Assembly: GCF_035916755.1 (NCBI RefSeq)
Contig: NZ_JAYWIX010000003.1
Location: forward strand, 1 to 64,000
Reading direction: 5' to 3'
Length of the DNA stretch: 64,000 nucleotides
From: Rothia sp035916755
GTDB taxonomy: Bacteria > Actinomycetota > Actinomycetes > Actinomycetales > Micrococcaceae
Shown here: positions 17,137 through 25,602 of the stretch, piece after piece
Layout: every line of letters starts with the position of its first letter
Position numbering within the stretch: position 1 is the stretch's first letter
Program-made: the position numbers and the translations under genes
The notes under the pieces: model-generated
The model's input: the letters and a program-made list of their open reading frames with translations, nothing else
What the model was told of the DNA's origin: nothing
Database searches by the model: none

Positions 17137-18267
17137 CTATTTGAGGTGATCTTTGAGGCGGGAGAAGAAGCCGCCCTGCTTGTGGGTGACGGTTTCGCTG
17201 ACCTGCAGGTCTTCGCCGCGAAGCTCGGAGAACTGCTTGAGCAGGCTCTTCTGCTCCTCGGTGAGGTCGGTGGGGGTGCGCACCTCAATCTGCACACGGA
17301 TGTCGCCGCGGCCGCCGCCGCGCAGATGGGTAACGCCCAGGTCCTTGAGGGTCACCACGTCACCTGACTGGGTTCCGGTGGGAATCTGTACCTGCTGGGG
17401 GCCGTCGAAGGTGTCGAGGGTGATAGTGGTGCCCAGGGCCGCAGCGGTCATGGGCACACCTACGGTGGCTACCAGGTCATCGCCGTCCCGGCTGAAGGTG
17501 GGGTCGGGGTTGACGCGCAGCTCAACGTAGAGGTCACCGTTGGGACCGCCTGCGGTGCCGGCTTCGCCCTGGCCTGCCAGGCGGATGCGGGCGCCGTTGG
17601 TGACGCCTGCGGGAATTTTGATGGTGAGGGGCTTGCGTTCCCGCACGCGGCCTTCGCCGTAGCATTCAGCGCAGGGGTGCTTAATGACGGTGCCGAACCC
17701 GCGGCAGGTGGGGCACTCAACGGGCTGCACGACGGTGCCCAGAATTGACTGGACCTGGCGCTGCATATAGCCCTGGCCGTGGCAGGTGTCGCAGGTTTCG
17801 GGGTGGGTGCCCTCAGCGGTTCCTTCACCCTTGCAGAGGTCACAGGTAACGGCGGTATCAACGGTGATGGGCTTGTTGGTGCCGAAGACGGTATCTTTGA
17901 GGTCAATCTTGACGTTGATGAGGGCGTCCTGGCCCTGGCGGACGCGGCTCTGGGGGCCACGCGGGGTAGAGTTGAAGAAGGTATCGAAGATGTCTTGGAA
18001 GCCACCAAAGCCCCCGCCGAAGCCGCCTGCTCCTGCACCGAAGCCACCGGCGGTACCGTTTTCGTTGCCGGTCTGGTCGTAGATGCGGCGCTTTTCGGGG
18101 TCAGAGAGCACATCGTGGGCGAGGGAGACGCGCTTGAACTCCTCGGCAGCTTCTTCCGAAGGGTTGATGTCGGGGTGCAACTGGCGGGCCTTCTTGCGGT
18201 AGGCCTTCTTGATTTCTTCGGGGCTGGCATCGCGTGAGACGCCGAGGGTTTCGTAGTGACTGCTCAC
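17137..18267 (-). CDS. dnaJ: Chaperone DnaJ
   Basis: A 376-residue co-chaperone that stimulates the ATPase of DnaK. It has an N-terminal J domain with the HPD motif, a Gly/Phe-rich linker (about residues 70-95), four zinc-finger repeats (CDLCKGEG, CDTCHGQG, CPTCRGFG, CAECYGEG) and a C-terminal substrate-binding region. Because it sits next to hrcA rather than dnaK-grpE it corresponds to the DnaJ2 paralogue of actinobacteria. It starts 46 bases after hrcA and should share the HrcA/CIRCE-controlled transcript. Confidence 0.95.
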   Translation of the reverse strand: MSSHYETLGVSRDASPEEIKKAYRKKARQLHPDINPSEEAAEEFKRVSLAHDVLSDPEKRRIYDQTGNENGTAGGFGAGAGGFGGGFGGFQDIFDTFFNSTPRGPQSRVRQGQDALINVKIDLKDTVFGTNKPITVDTAVTCDLCKGEGTAEGTHPETCDTCHGQGYMQRQVQSILGTVVQPVECPTCRGFGTVIKHPCAECYGEGRVRERKPLTIKIPAGVTNGARIRLAGQGEAGTAGGPNGDLYVELRVNPDPTFSRDGDDLVATVGVPMTAAALGTTITLDTFDGPQQVQIPTGTQSGDVVTLKDLGVTHLRGGGRGDIRVQIEVRTPTDLTEEQKSLLKQFSELRGEDLQVSETVTHKQGGFFSRLKDHLK

Positions 18268-18313
18268 TGGTTCTCTCTTTCGATGGGCTGGTTTAAAGGG
18301 GGTAGGCGCAGGG

Positions 18314-19306
18314 CTAGGCCTGGCCCAAAATCTTGGATAGGTAGCGGGCTACGGCGTTGACCTTGGAGACGGTGCTGGTGTAGTCCATGCGGGTGGGGCC
18401 AACGACTCCCACGTGGGCAGCTCCCCCGGGCCCGTAGCTACTGGCGACGACAGAGGTCTCGGCCAGGGATTCGCTGCGGTTCTCAGAGCCGATACTCACG
18501 GCAAATCCGCGTTCATCGTGGTCTAGGTCTGTGAGTAGCTTGAGGAGCACAACCTGCTCTTCTAAGGCATCGAGCACCGGGGCGATGCTGCCTCTGAAAT
18601 CTACGGTCGAGGCGGCAAGGTAGGAGGTGCCCGCAATCAGCACCTGCGATGAGGCCCCCTGGGCTGCGAGTATGCGCAGGGCCTCGGTGAGGGGGCCGAG
18701 CAGGTTATTGCCGGGGGTGGACGCCGGTGCTGCGGCTATGCTGTCGAGCGTACGGTTGGCGTAGAGGTCAAGGAGTTGCTGGCGGGCTACTGCAAGCTCT
18801 TCGGGGCTGTGGGCAAGGGTGAGGGTACGTTGGTTAACCTGGCCGGAGTCGGTGATAAGGATCAGCAGCACCGTGGCGCTTGAGAGGGAGACCAGCTCGA
18901 TATGGCGCACGCTGGTAGCCGGGCCGGTGGGGTACTGCACCATAGCTACCTGGTGGGTGAGCGATGAGAGTAGACGCACACTGGTCTTCATCATCTCATC
19001 AACGCTTTCGGCGCTATCGAGCAGGGTGTGAATCGCCCGTTTTTCAGCGTCAGAGAGGGGTTGTAGGGACGATATCTGGTCAACGAAAAGGCGGTAGCCT
19101 CGGTCGGTGGGGACCCGCCCGGCACTGGCGTGGGGGGCTTGGATGAAACCCTGCTCTTCGAGAGCCGCCATATCGTTGCGGACGGTGGCGCTGGAAACCC
19201 CCAGCTGGTGCCGCTCGAGCAGGGTTTTGGACCCCACGGGCTCACGGGTGTGCACGTATTCTTCGACGATGGCTTGCAGAACTTGCAAGCGTCTCGGGTG
19301 GTTCAC
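18314..19306 (-). CDS. hrcA: Heat-inducible transcription repressor HrcA
   Basis: A 330-residue repressor of heat-shock genes that binds CIRCE operators and is folded with GroEL's help. An N-terminal winged-helix domain (first ~75 residues, including the EPVGSKTLLE and VSSATVRNDMAALEEQGF segments) precedes the HrcA effector domain. The frame opens at an ATG (19324), but AGGAGG lies four bases before the GTG at 19306, which decides the start. A CIRCE element lies upstream, so hrcA probably represses its own operon with dnaJ. Confidence 0.95.
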   Translation of the reverse strand: MNHPRRLQVLQAIVEEYVHTREPVGSKTLLERHQLGVSSATVRNDMAALEEQGFIQAPHASAGRVPTDRGYRLFVDQISSLQPLSDAEKRAIHTLLDSAESVDEMMKTSVRLLSSLTHQVAMVQYPTGPATSVRHIELVSLSSATVLLILITDSGQVNQRTLTLAHSPEELAVARQQLLDLYANRTLDSIAAAPASTPGNNLLGPLTEALRILAAQGASSQVLIAGTSYLAASTVDFRGSIAPVLDALEEQVVLLKLLTDLDHDERGFAVSIGSENRSESLAETSVVASSYGPGGAAHVGVVGPTRMDYTSTVSKVNAVARYLSKILGQA

Positions 19307-19364
19307 GGCACCTCCTGGGCTCATAGGTCTTCGCTAGGCGGGCGAAGAAGTCTGCGGGGCTATG

Positions 19365-19391
19365 TTAGCACTTGATGACCTTGAGTGCTAA
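19365..19391. promoter_or_regulatory. CIRCE operator (HrcA binding site)
   Basis: TTAGCACTT-N9-GAGTGCTAA matches the CIRCE consensus (TTAGCACTC-N9-GAGTGCTAA) with one mismatch. It lies 59 bases before the hrcA start, just downstream of that gene's predicted promoter, and its right arm overlaps the predicted -35 box of the divergent DUF3097 gene. HrcA binding could therefore affect both directions. Confidence 0.93.
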
Positions 19392-19410
19392 GTTACCCGT
19401 TAACTCTAAT
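19381..19410 (+). promoter_or_regulatory. Predicted promoter of the DUF3097 gene
   Basis: A -35-like TTGAGT (19381-19386) and -10-like TCTAAT (19405-19410) are spaced by 18 bases. The -35 lies within the CIRCE right arm and the -10 overlaps that of the opposing hrcA promoter. Motif-based inference only. Confidence 0.45.
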
Positions 19411-19431
19411 ACCACTGAACTAGAATCAGAA
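19403..19431 (-). promoter_or_regulatory. Predicted promoter of hrcA-dnaJ
   Basis: On the minus strand TTCTGA (19431-19426) and TAGAGT (19408-19403) are 17 bases apart. The -35 match is weak and the -10 fits TAnnnT. Transcription would start just before the CIRCE element, where a repressor would block it. Confidence 0.45.
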
Positions 19432-19483
19432 CTCGGTACGCTGATGGCTAATGCCCCTGGATGAGAGAGTGAGAGACACACCG

Positions 19484-20341
19484 ATGGACTACCGCGATAC
19501 CTGGGGTCAGGCTGACCTCACCTCACACCGCCCTGCCCTGCCCAAGGTGCCTCTTACCCCCGGCATGGTGTTAGAGGACGCCGCCACCGGCTTTGTGGGG
19601 GAGGCAGTAACCCTGCGGGTTACGGCGTCCGGCCCCCAGGTGGGTCTCGAAGACCGGCGGGGCCGGATCAAGTTCTTCCCCCTGGGGCCGGGTTTTTTGC
19701 TTGAGGGTCGCAGCATTGACCTAACCAAGCCACAGCAGAAGCCTAAGACCGCTACACGGCAGGTTTCGCGGTCGGGGTCGGTTGCGGTGGAAAACGCTCC
19801 CGCACGGACGGCCAGGGCCAGCCGTATCTGGGTTGAGGGCGTGCATGACGCTGAGCTCATTGAAAAGGTCTGGGGCCACGACCTACGGGTTGAGGGTATC
19901 GTGGTGGAGCCCCTACACGGGGTTGATGACCTTGCCGCAGCCGTTGCAGGTTTTGGCCCGGCCCCCCACCGTAAACTTGGAATTCTGGTAGACCACCTGG
20001 TGGCGGGAAGTAAGGAAGAGCGCATAGCGAAAGAGGCCATGGCGGTGGCAGATGCCCGTGATAATGTGCTAATTGTGGGCCACCCCTTTGTGGATATCTG
20101 GCAGGCTGTCAAACCCCAGGTATTAGGCCTACAGGCCTGGCCCGAGGTCCCCCGCGGGGAAGACTGGAAGACCGGCATACTGCGGCGTTTCGGCCGGGCG
20201 GCAGAGACCCCCGAGGACGTCCGCGCCGGCTGGGATTCCATCCTCAAGAGGGTCAACTCCTACACCGACCTTGAACCAAGACTCTTAGGGCCGGTAGAAC
20301 ACCTCATTGACTTCGTCACCCTGGATGGGCCAGCAGGCTAG
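19484..20341 (+). CDS. DUF3097 family protein
   Basis: A 285-residue cytosolic protein recognisable as the actinobacterial DUF3097 family. The middle (from RIWVEGVHDAELIEKVWG, near residue 120) looks like a Toprim-type nucleotidyl fold, with acidic residues in VEGVHDAELIE and GILVDH; this fold idea is mine and unproven. No function is established. The frame opens at ATG 19451, but the ATG at 19484 begins at the position where I recall family members starting; neither has a strong ribosome binding site. It is divergent from hrcA, and its promoter overlaps CIRCE. Confidence 0.85.
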   Translation: MDYRDTWGQADLTSHRPALPKVPLTPGMVLEDAATGFVGEAVTLRVTASGPQVGLEDRRGRIKFFPLGPGFLLEGRSIDLTKPQQKPKTATRQVSRSGSVAVENAPARTARASRIWVEGVHDAELIEKVWGHDLRVEGIVVEPLHGVDDLAAAVAGFGPAPHRKLGILVDHLVAGSKEERIAKEAMAVADARDNVLIVGHPFVDIWQAVKPQVLGLQAWPEVPRGEDWKTGILRRFGRAAETPEDVRAGWDSILKRVNSYTDLEPRLLGPVEHLIDFVTLDGPAG

Positions 20342-20422
20342 AGCGGGTACAGCCGGTGTGACAAATATCGTCCTGCTCCCCCATAAATTCGTAGGCTTCA
20401 CATATACCGCCCTGCCCCGGCT

Positions 20423-20451
20423 TTGACTAAAATTGTGACTGGTAGGATTAA
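20423..20451 (+). promoter_or_regulatory. Predicted promoter of the DUF4870 gene
   Basis: TTGACT (20423-20428) and GATTAA (20446-20451) are spaced by 17 bases, about 50 bases before the favoured TTG start. It makes the longer reading frame beginning at 20423 unlikely, because that start would lie inside the -35 box. Confidence 0.45.
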
Positions 20452-20500
20452 AAGCCTGCGCATCACTCATTCGCCCTTCAACCTCAAAAGAGAAGAATTC

Positions 20501-20917
20501 TTGAAGACCGCATCAGCACCTTCCTCGACCGCCTACAAGGGGTCACCTGCAACCGCTGCACACCTGTCTGTTAGCGCAGACCGAAATATCGCAACCGCTG
20601 CACACTTTGGGGGCGTGCTAGGTTGTATTCCCTCGGCCGTCATCTACTACCTCTACCGAGGCCGCGGCCCCTTCACCGAACAGGAATCTCGTGAAGCTCT
20701 CGACTTCACCCTGCTGCCCACCCTGGTTCTGGCTGTATCTATCATGCTCAGCAACATTCCGGCTATTGGCTGGCTCTTTGGCCTGATTGCTGCCCTGGCC
20801 TGGACTTACCTGGCTATCTCAGCTCTGATCGCCGGTGTAAAGGTAACCCGCGGCAACCCCTACCAGTACAAGGGCAATACCCGTCTTTTCAGCAAGCTCA
20901 CTCGCCGCGGTAAGTAG
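20501..20917 (+). CDS. DUF4870 domain-containing membrane protein
   Basis: A 138-residue protein with a polar N-terminal tail and a DUF4870-like hydrophobic domain: helices at about residues 33-49 (HFGGVLGCIPSAVIYYLY) and a long hydrophobic stretch at 70-112 forming two more. The FTEQESREALDF segment between them is typical of the family. Function is unknown. The start is uncertain: the frame opens at a TTG at 20423, but a promoter-like sequence sits there, so I prefer the TTG at 20501 with an AGAAG upstream. It is a single gene ending at a strong terminator shared with hemW. Confidence 0.72.
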   Translation: MKTASAPSSTAYKGSPATAAHLSVSADRNIATAAHFGGVLGCIPSAVIYYLYRGRGPFTEQESREALDFTLLPTLVLAVSIMLSNIPAIGWLFGLIAALAWTYLAISALIAGVKVTRGNPYQYKGNTRLFSKLTRRGK

Positions 20918-20939
20918 GCACCCGGGCTGCTAGAACATG

Positions 20940-20980
20940 AAGGGGGGCGGTCTGACTCAGCTGAGCCAGACCGCCCCCTT
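20940..20980. terminator. Bidirectional terminator between DUF4870 gene and hemW
   Basis: AAGGGGG-type inverted repeat: AGGGGGGCGGTCTG pairs with CAGACCGCCCCCTT across a short centre that itself contains CTCAG/CTGAG. It lies between convergent genes and can serve both. Confidence 0.8.
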
Positions 20981-21007
20981 CGTTTCCCCCTGGCAGGGCA
21001 AGACTAG

Positions 21008-22258
21008 TTAGCTGCCAATGTCGGGGAGGAGCTCCCTGGTCACCGCATCGCCCAGCAGGCGCCCCTGGAGGGTGAGCTGCACGCGTCCGCCCGCTCTCGC
21101 CTCGGAGTCAATCAAGCCCTGCCTCTGAAGCCAGTTCAGGGACGCCTCGATTCGGGCAGCATCGCCACCCTTCAGCAGGCGGGACATCTCTAGGCCGTCA
21201 ATGACCCTGACCTGCAGCATGATGTCCTCAAACCTGCGGGTCTGCTCCCCCAAAACCTCACGGGCAGCAGCCGGGCTTTGACCAGCCCGGACTCGGTTGG
21301 CATAGGGTACCGGGTGCTTGAGGTTCCACCAGCGGGTGCCGTTCACATGTGAGTGGGCGCCAGGGCCAATTCCCCACCAGTCCTGGTTACGCCAGTAGGC
21401 ATAGTTATGGCGGGAACGATACTCCGGTGACTTGGCGTAGTTCGACACCTCATACCAGTGGTAGCCGGCCTCATTGAAGATCCGCTCAGCCAGCAGGTAC
21501 ATATCCGCCATGAGGTCCTCGTCGGGCATGGTGTAGTCGCCCCGCCGAATCTGGGCAGCCAGTTTGGTACCCTCTTCAACGATGAGCGAATAGGCAGAGA
21601 TATGGTCGGGGGCATACGACACCGCAGCTCGCACCGACTGCTCCCACTGGGCCAGGCTCTCCCCCGGCGACCCGTAAATTAGGTCAACCGACACCTGAAG
21701 CCCAACCTCTTTAGCCCAAGAAACCACCTTGGGAACATTCGCCGGAGTATGGGTACGGTCGAGCACCTGAAGCACTTCAGGTACCACCGACTGCATACCG
21801 AAGGACACCCGGGTAAAGCCACCGGCCTTCAGCGTCTTAAGGTCCTCGCGGGTCACCGAGTCGGGATTAGCCTCGGTTGTTACCTCAGCGCCCTCTTCTA
21901 GACCAAACAGCTCAACCGCTTCGTGCAGAATCTTCACAAGGTCAGTGGTGGGCAGCTTGGTGGGGGTGCCCCCGCCAAAAAAGACAGAGTAGAGCGGACG
22001 GTCAGCGACACCCGACTCGCGCAAAACCTGCCGGGCAAAGCGCAACTCAGCGATGGCGTCCTTGGCATAGGTACCCAAACCCACCCCGTTGCCGAAATCC
22101 TCGGTGGCATAAGTATTGAAGTCGCAGTAGCCACACCGTACCGAGCAAAACGGAACGTGCACGTAGAGAGAAAAATCGCGCTCAACGCCGTGGACGGCAG
22201 AATCAGCGGGGATTCTGCCGTCCAAAGGGGCCGGAGCGCCCAGAGGCTGGGCTGGCAT
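21008..22258 (-). CDS. hemW: Radical SAM haem chaperone HemW
   Basis: A 416-residue radical SAM protein. The cluster-binding motif CSVRCGYCDF (CxxxCxxC) lies near residues 37-46, followed by the GGGTPT motif and the EANPDSVT region, and it ends with a HemN_C-type domain. Long annotated as oxygen-independent coproporphyrinogen oxidase, this group (with the CxxxCxxC followed by Asp-Phe) is now regarded as haem-inserting HemW. Its start codon overlaps the lepA stop (TAATG), so the two are cotranscribed and probably translationally coupled. Confidence 0.92.
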   Translation of the reverse strand: MPAQPLGAPAPLDGRIPADSAVHGVERDFSLYVHVPFCSVRCGYCDFNTYATEDFGNGVGLGTYAKDAIAELRFARQVLRESGVADRPLYSVFFGGGTPTKLPTTDLVKILHEAVELFGLEEGAEVTTEANPDSVTREDLKTLKAGGFTRVSFGMQSVVPEVLQVLDRTHTPANVPKVVSWAKEVGLQVSVDLIYGSPGESLAQWEQSVRAAVSYAPDHISAYSLIVEEGTKLAAQIRRGDYTMPDEDLMADMYLLAERIFNEAGYHWYEVSNYAKSPEYRSRHNYAYWRNQDWWGIGPGAHSHVNGTRWWNLKHPVPYANRVRAGQSPAAAREVLGEQTRRFEDIMLQVRVIDGLEMSRLLKGGDAARIEASLNWLQRQGLIDSEARAGGRVQLTLQGRLLGDAVTRELLPDIGS

Positions 22259-24114
22259 TACTTCTTGCCCTTGTCCTTGCCTTCTTCACCGGAAGACAGG
22301 GCTGCGATGAAGGCTTCCTGGGGGACCTCAACACGGCCCACCATCTTCATACGCTTCTTACCTTCCTTCTGCTTCTCCAGCAGCTTACGCTTACGCGAAA
22401 TATCGCCACCGTAGCACTTAGACAGAACGTCCTTGCGCATAGCGCGGATATTCTCACGGGCAATAATACGAGAGCCAATAGCAGCCTGAATCGGCACCTC
22501 GAACTGCTGACGAGGGATCAGCTCGCGCAGCTTGCCGGTCATCATCACACCATAGGAGTAGGCCTTATCGCGGTGGGTAATGGCCGAGAAAGCATCAACT
22601 TTCTCGCCCTGCAGCAGAATATCAACCTTGACCAGATCGGCTTCTTCCTCACCGTCAAACTTCCAGTCCAGGGAGGCATAGCCGCGGGTCTTGGACTTGA
22701 GCTGGTCGAAGAAGTCAAAGACAATTTCGGCCAGGGGCAGGCGGTAGCGCAGCTCCACGCGATCCTGGGAAAGGTAGTCCATGCCGCCCATGGTGCCGCG
22801 GCGGGACTGGCACAGTTCCATAATCGCGCCCACAAACTCGTTCGGGGCAATGATGGTGCAGGCCACCATCGGTTCGCGGATGGTAGCTACCTTACCCTCG
22901 GGGAACTCGGAGGGGTTGGTTACGCGCTGGGCGGTGCCGTCCTCAGCCACCACATCGTAGATAACGTTGGGGGCAGTAGAAATCAGGTCGAGGTTGAACT
23001 CGCGTTCCAGGCGCTCACGCACAATTTCAAGGTGGAGCAGGCCCAGGAAGCCACAGCGGAAACCAAAGCCCAGAGCCGCAGAGGTCTCAGGCTCGTAAAT
23101 CAGGGCGGCGTCGTTGAGCTGTAGCTTATCGAGGGCGTCACGCAGGGCCGGGTAGTCAGAGCCGTCAATCGGGAAGAGACCCGAGAAGACCATGGGCTTG
23201 GGGTCCTCGTAGCCACCCAGCTCTTCTGCGGCAGGCTTGTGGGCACTGGTGACGGTATCACCCACGCGGGACAGGCGGACGTCCTTCACACCGGTAATCA
23301 AGTAGCCCACCTCGCCCACGCCCAGTCCGTCGGTCGGCTTGGGCTCGGGAGAAATCACACCGATTTCCAGCAAATCATGCTCGGCGCCGGTAGACATCAT
23401 CTTGATCTTCTGGCGGGGTTCCAGCTTGCCGTCCACCACACGAACGTAGGTGACCACACCGCGGTAGGAGTCGTAGACAGAGTCAAAAATCATAGCGCGA
23501 GCGGGGGCATCAGCCTGCCCCTCGGGCGCGGGCAGCAGCTCAACGATGCGGTCCAGTAGCTCGGGTACACCCTCACCGGTTTTACCCGAAACTCGCAGCA
23601 CATCCTCAGGCTCAACACCAATCAGGTTAGCCAACTCCTCAGCATACTTATCGGGCTGGGCTGCCGGAAGGTCAATCTTGTTGAGCACCGGAATAATGGT
23701 CAGGTCATTTTCCATAGCCAGGTAGAGATTAGCTAGGGTCTGAGCCTCAATACCCTGAGCAGCATCAACCAGCAGCAGGGCGCCCTCACACGCAGCCAGA
23801 GAACGGGAGACCTCGTAGGTGAAGTCCACGTGACCGGGGGTATCAATCATGTTTAGGGCATAGTTGACGCCGTCCACCTCCCAAGGCATACGAACAGCCT
23901 GGGACTTAATAGTGATACCGCGCTCACGCTCGATATCCATGCGGTCAAGGTACTGGGCCTTCATCTCGCGCGGAGTGACCACGCCGGTGGCCTGCAACAT
24001 GCGGTCAGCCAGGGTGGATTTACCGTGGTCAATATGCGCAATGATGCAGAAATTACGGATAACGGAAGGGTCAGTGGCCGCCGGTTTGGGCGGGTTGGTC
24101 GCCAAGGGTGACAC
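22258..24114 (-). CDS. lepA: Elongation factor 4 (LepA)
   Basis: A 618-residue translational GTPase that back-translocates ribosomes or assists initiation and assembly. G motifs are IIAHIDHGKST, DTPGHVDFTYEV and NKIDLPAA near the N-terminus, followed by EF-G-like domains II, III and V and the LepA-specific C-terminal domain with the positively charged KRKLLEKQKEGKKRMK end region. The start is GTG at 24114 with AAAGGA upstream. It is the first gene of lepA-hemW, divergent from the PemK-like gene. Confidence 0.97.
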   Translation of the reverse strand: MSPLATNPPKPAATDPSVIRNFCIIAHIDHGKSTLADRMLQATGVVTPREMKAQYLDRMDIERERGITIKSQAVRMPWEVDGVNYALNMIDTPGHVDFTYEVSRSLAACEGALLLVDAAQGIEAQTLANLYLAMENDLTIIPVLNKIDLPAAQPDKYAEELANLIGVEPEDVLRVSGKTGEGVPELLDRIVELLPAPEGQADAPARAMIFDSVYDSYRGVVTYVRVVDGKLEPRQKIKMMSTGAEHDLLEIGVISPEPKPTDGLGVGEVGYLITGVKDVRLSRVGDTVTSAHKPAAEELGGYEDPKPMVFSGLFPIDGSDYPALRDALDKLQLNDAALIYEPETSAALGFGFRCGFLGLLHLEIVRERLEREFNLDLISTAPNVIYDVVAEDGTAQRVTNPSEFPEGKVATIREPMVACTIIAPNEFVGAIMELCQSRRGTMGGMDYLSQDRVELRYRLPLAEIVFDFFDQLKSKTRGYASLDWKFDGEEEADLVKVDILLQGEKVDAFSAITHRDKAYSYGVMMTGKLRELIPRQQFEVPIQAAIGSRIIARENIRAMRKDVLSKCYGGDISRKRKLLEKQKEGKKRMKMVGRVEVPQEAFIAALSSGEEGKDKGKK

Positions 24115-24257
24115 GTGTGTTGGGTCCTTTCACGACTCTCAGAAAGCTCATGGGAGCCTACCGGGTCTCTGACGGTAGAAATCAGTTAACCAGTTTCTCA
24201 CATTTAGCCGGTGCGTGTCTGCTCGCGCGCCGAGGAGCAGCGATTATTGTAGTGACC

Positions 24258-24983
24258 ATGAAGATCAACATGCGAACCATCCAGCAGGCACTGAACATCG
24301 GCCAGCGCATCTACCGAGAATGGAACAAGTACCAGAACCAGAAGAATAAGCAGCAGGGCACCGGCACCCGCCCCTCAAGCGGTGGGAACCAGGCAGGCAC
24401 ACGCACCCAGCAGCGTCCGGACGCCGGCAACGGCAATTTTGGTACGTTCGGCCCCGGCAGTAGCCAGCAGGCACCTGCCAGTCAGTCCACCGGGTCACCC
24501 CGCCCGTCGGCCCCCTCCAACCCCTACGCCACCGGCTACCCGGCAGGAAACGGGGCAGCAGCGTCCGCCCCCTCCACCGGAAGCTGGGAACAGGGCGGCT
24601 ACCCCGGCGACTACTTCGGCTCGGTAGCCTTTGACTACTCCCCCGCTCTCGACGGCGACGCTGACCCCGGCGAAGTCGTCTGGGCCTGGGTCCCCTTCGA
24701 AGAGGACTACAGCCGGGGCAAGGACCGCCCTGTCCTAGTCATCGGACGCTCCGGTTCTTACCTGCTGGGGCTCATGCTCACCAGCAAGGATCACTCCAAC
24801 TCCCGCACCACCGACCCCAACTACCTGGATATCGGCGCAGGTGTATGGGACAAGGAAGGACGCGACTCCGAGGTCAAACTCAACCGGGTCATCCAGCTCA
24901 ACCCGACCGGCATCCGCCGTGAGGGAGCCATCATGGACCGGGCAACCTTCGACTTCATCGCCGAAGCCTACCGCCGCCGCTAA
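24258..24983 (+). CDS. PemK/MazF-like protein with disordered N-terminal region
   Basis: A 241-residue protein. Residues 1-30 look helical and basic; about 30-115 are Gly/Ser/Pro/Gln-rich and likely disordered. The last ~120 residues (from about DPGEVVWAWVPFEEDYSRGKDRPVLVIG) match the PemK/MazF fold, whose classical members are mRNA endoribonuclease toxins. No antitoxin gene is adjacent. The pattern is widespread beside lepA in Micrococcaceae, so it may not be a toxin. The ATG at 24258 has no clear ribosome binding site; the frame is open further upstream, including a GTG two codons earlier, so the start is uncertain. Confidence 0.75.
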   Translation: MKINMRTIQQALNIGQRIYREWNKYQNQKNKQQGTGTRPSSGGNQAGTRTQQRPDAGNGNFGTFGPGSSQQAPASQSTGSPRPSAPSNPYATGYPAGNGAAASAPSTGSWEQGGYPGDYFGSVAFDYSPALDGDADPGEVVWAWVPFEEDYSRGKDRPVLVIGRSGSYLLGLMLTSKDHSNSRTTDPNYLDIGAGVWDKEGRDSEVKLNRVIQLNPTGIRREGAIMDRATFDFIAEAYRRR

Positions 24984-25006
24984 GAGACTTACTCAAAGGG
25001 TTTATA

Positions 25007-25031
25007 CAGGCTCGCGCTCGCTGCGAGCCTG
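25007..25031 (+). terminator. Possible terminator of the PemK-like gene
   Basis: A 9-bp stem CAGGCTCGC/GCGAGCCTG with a 7-base loop, 23 bases after the stop codon. There is no following T run, so efficient intrinsic termination is doubtful. Confidence 0.35.
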
Positions 25032-25237
25032 CTCTACCCAATCTGGCAGAGTCTAAGAAATTGTTGCTTATATCTCTGCCCTAAGCTGGGGCGGAGCTGA
25101 TAAAGTTAACCCTTGTGTGTCCGATGGTCATCGGGCACTGCTGACTGGTTGCCATAGGCATCCCCACGCCGCTCAGTCGATGACCGGTCAGCGCAGCCCT
25201 CACCGACCAATTAGACAAAAACAGAAAGTTTTTAATC

Positions 25238-25501
25238 GTGGCTAACATCAAGTCCCAGAAGAAGCGCATCCTCACCAACGAGAAGGCTCGTCTGCGCAAC
25301 AACGCAATCAAGTCAGATCTCAAGACCTCCATCCGTAAGGTCAACGAGGCAGTTGAAGCTCAGAACGTTGAAGCAGCAACTGAAGCTCTTCGTGTTGCGA
25401 ACCGCAAGCTGGATAAGGCTGTTTCTAAGGGTGTTCTGCACAAGAAGAACGCAGCTAACAAGAAGTCCGGTCTGACCGTTCTCGTCAACAAGCTTTCCTA
25501 A
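25238..25501 (+). CDS. rpsT: 30S ribosomal protein S20
   Basis: An 87-residue, lysine- and arginine-rich helical protein that binds 16S rRNA early in 30S assembly; MANIKSQKKRILTNEKARLR is the typical N-terminus. It starts with GTG at 25238 with only a modest AGAAAG upstream. Codon use is highly biased, as expected for a ribosomal protein. It is preceded by some 250 bases without another gene, which must include its promoter and perhaps a leader, and is followed by a strong terminator. It is convergent with holA. Confidence 0.97.
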   Translation: MANIKSQKKRILTNEKARLRNNAIKSDLKTSIRKVNEAVEAQNVEAATEALRVANRKLDKAVSKGVLHKKNAANKKSGLTVLVNKLS

Positions 25502-25549
25502 GTTCTATATTCCGGCCCCTCTAGCCGGCGTCTAAGAGCGAAGTGACGC

Positions 25550-25583
25550 AAGGCCCCGCTCCCTTTCATGGGAGCGGGGCCTT
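25550..25583. terminator. Bidirectional terminator between rpsT and holA
   Basis: A perfect 14-bp stem (AAGGCCCCGCTCCC with its complement) and a 6-base loop between the convergent genes. A and T residues flank the stem. Confidence 0.87.
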
Positions 25584-25602
25584 GTGCTTTCTTGCCCTGT
25601 TG

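Noticed and set aside
20423..20500. Longer start for the DUF4870 gene
   Set aside because: The TTG at 20423 coincides with a likely -35 box and has no ribosome binding site.
24984..25237. tRNA or structured RNA gene in the gap before rpsT
   Set aside because: The hairpin at 25007-25031 is isolated; no cloverleaf or TTCGANTC arm is present.
25081..25344. Minus-strand 87-codon frame opposite rpsT and its leader
   Set aside because: It overlaps the conserved rpsT on the opposite strand and has no recognisable features.
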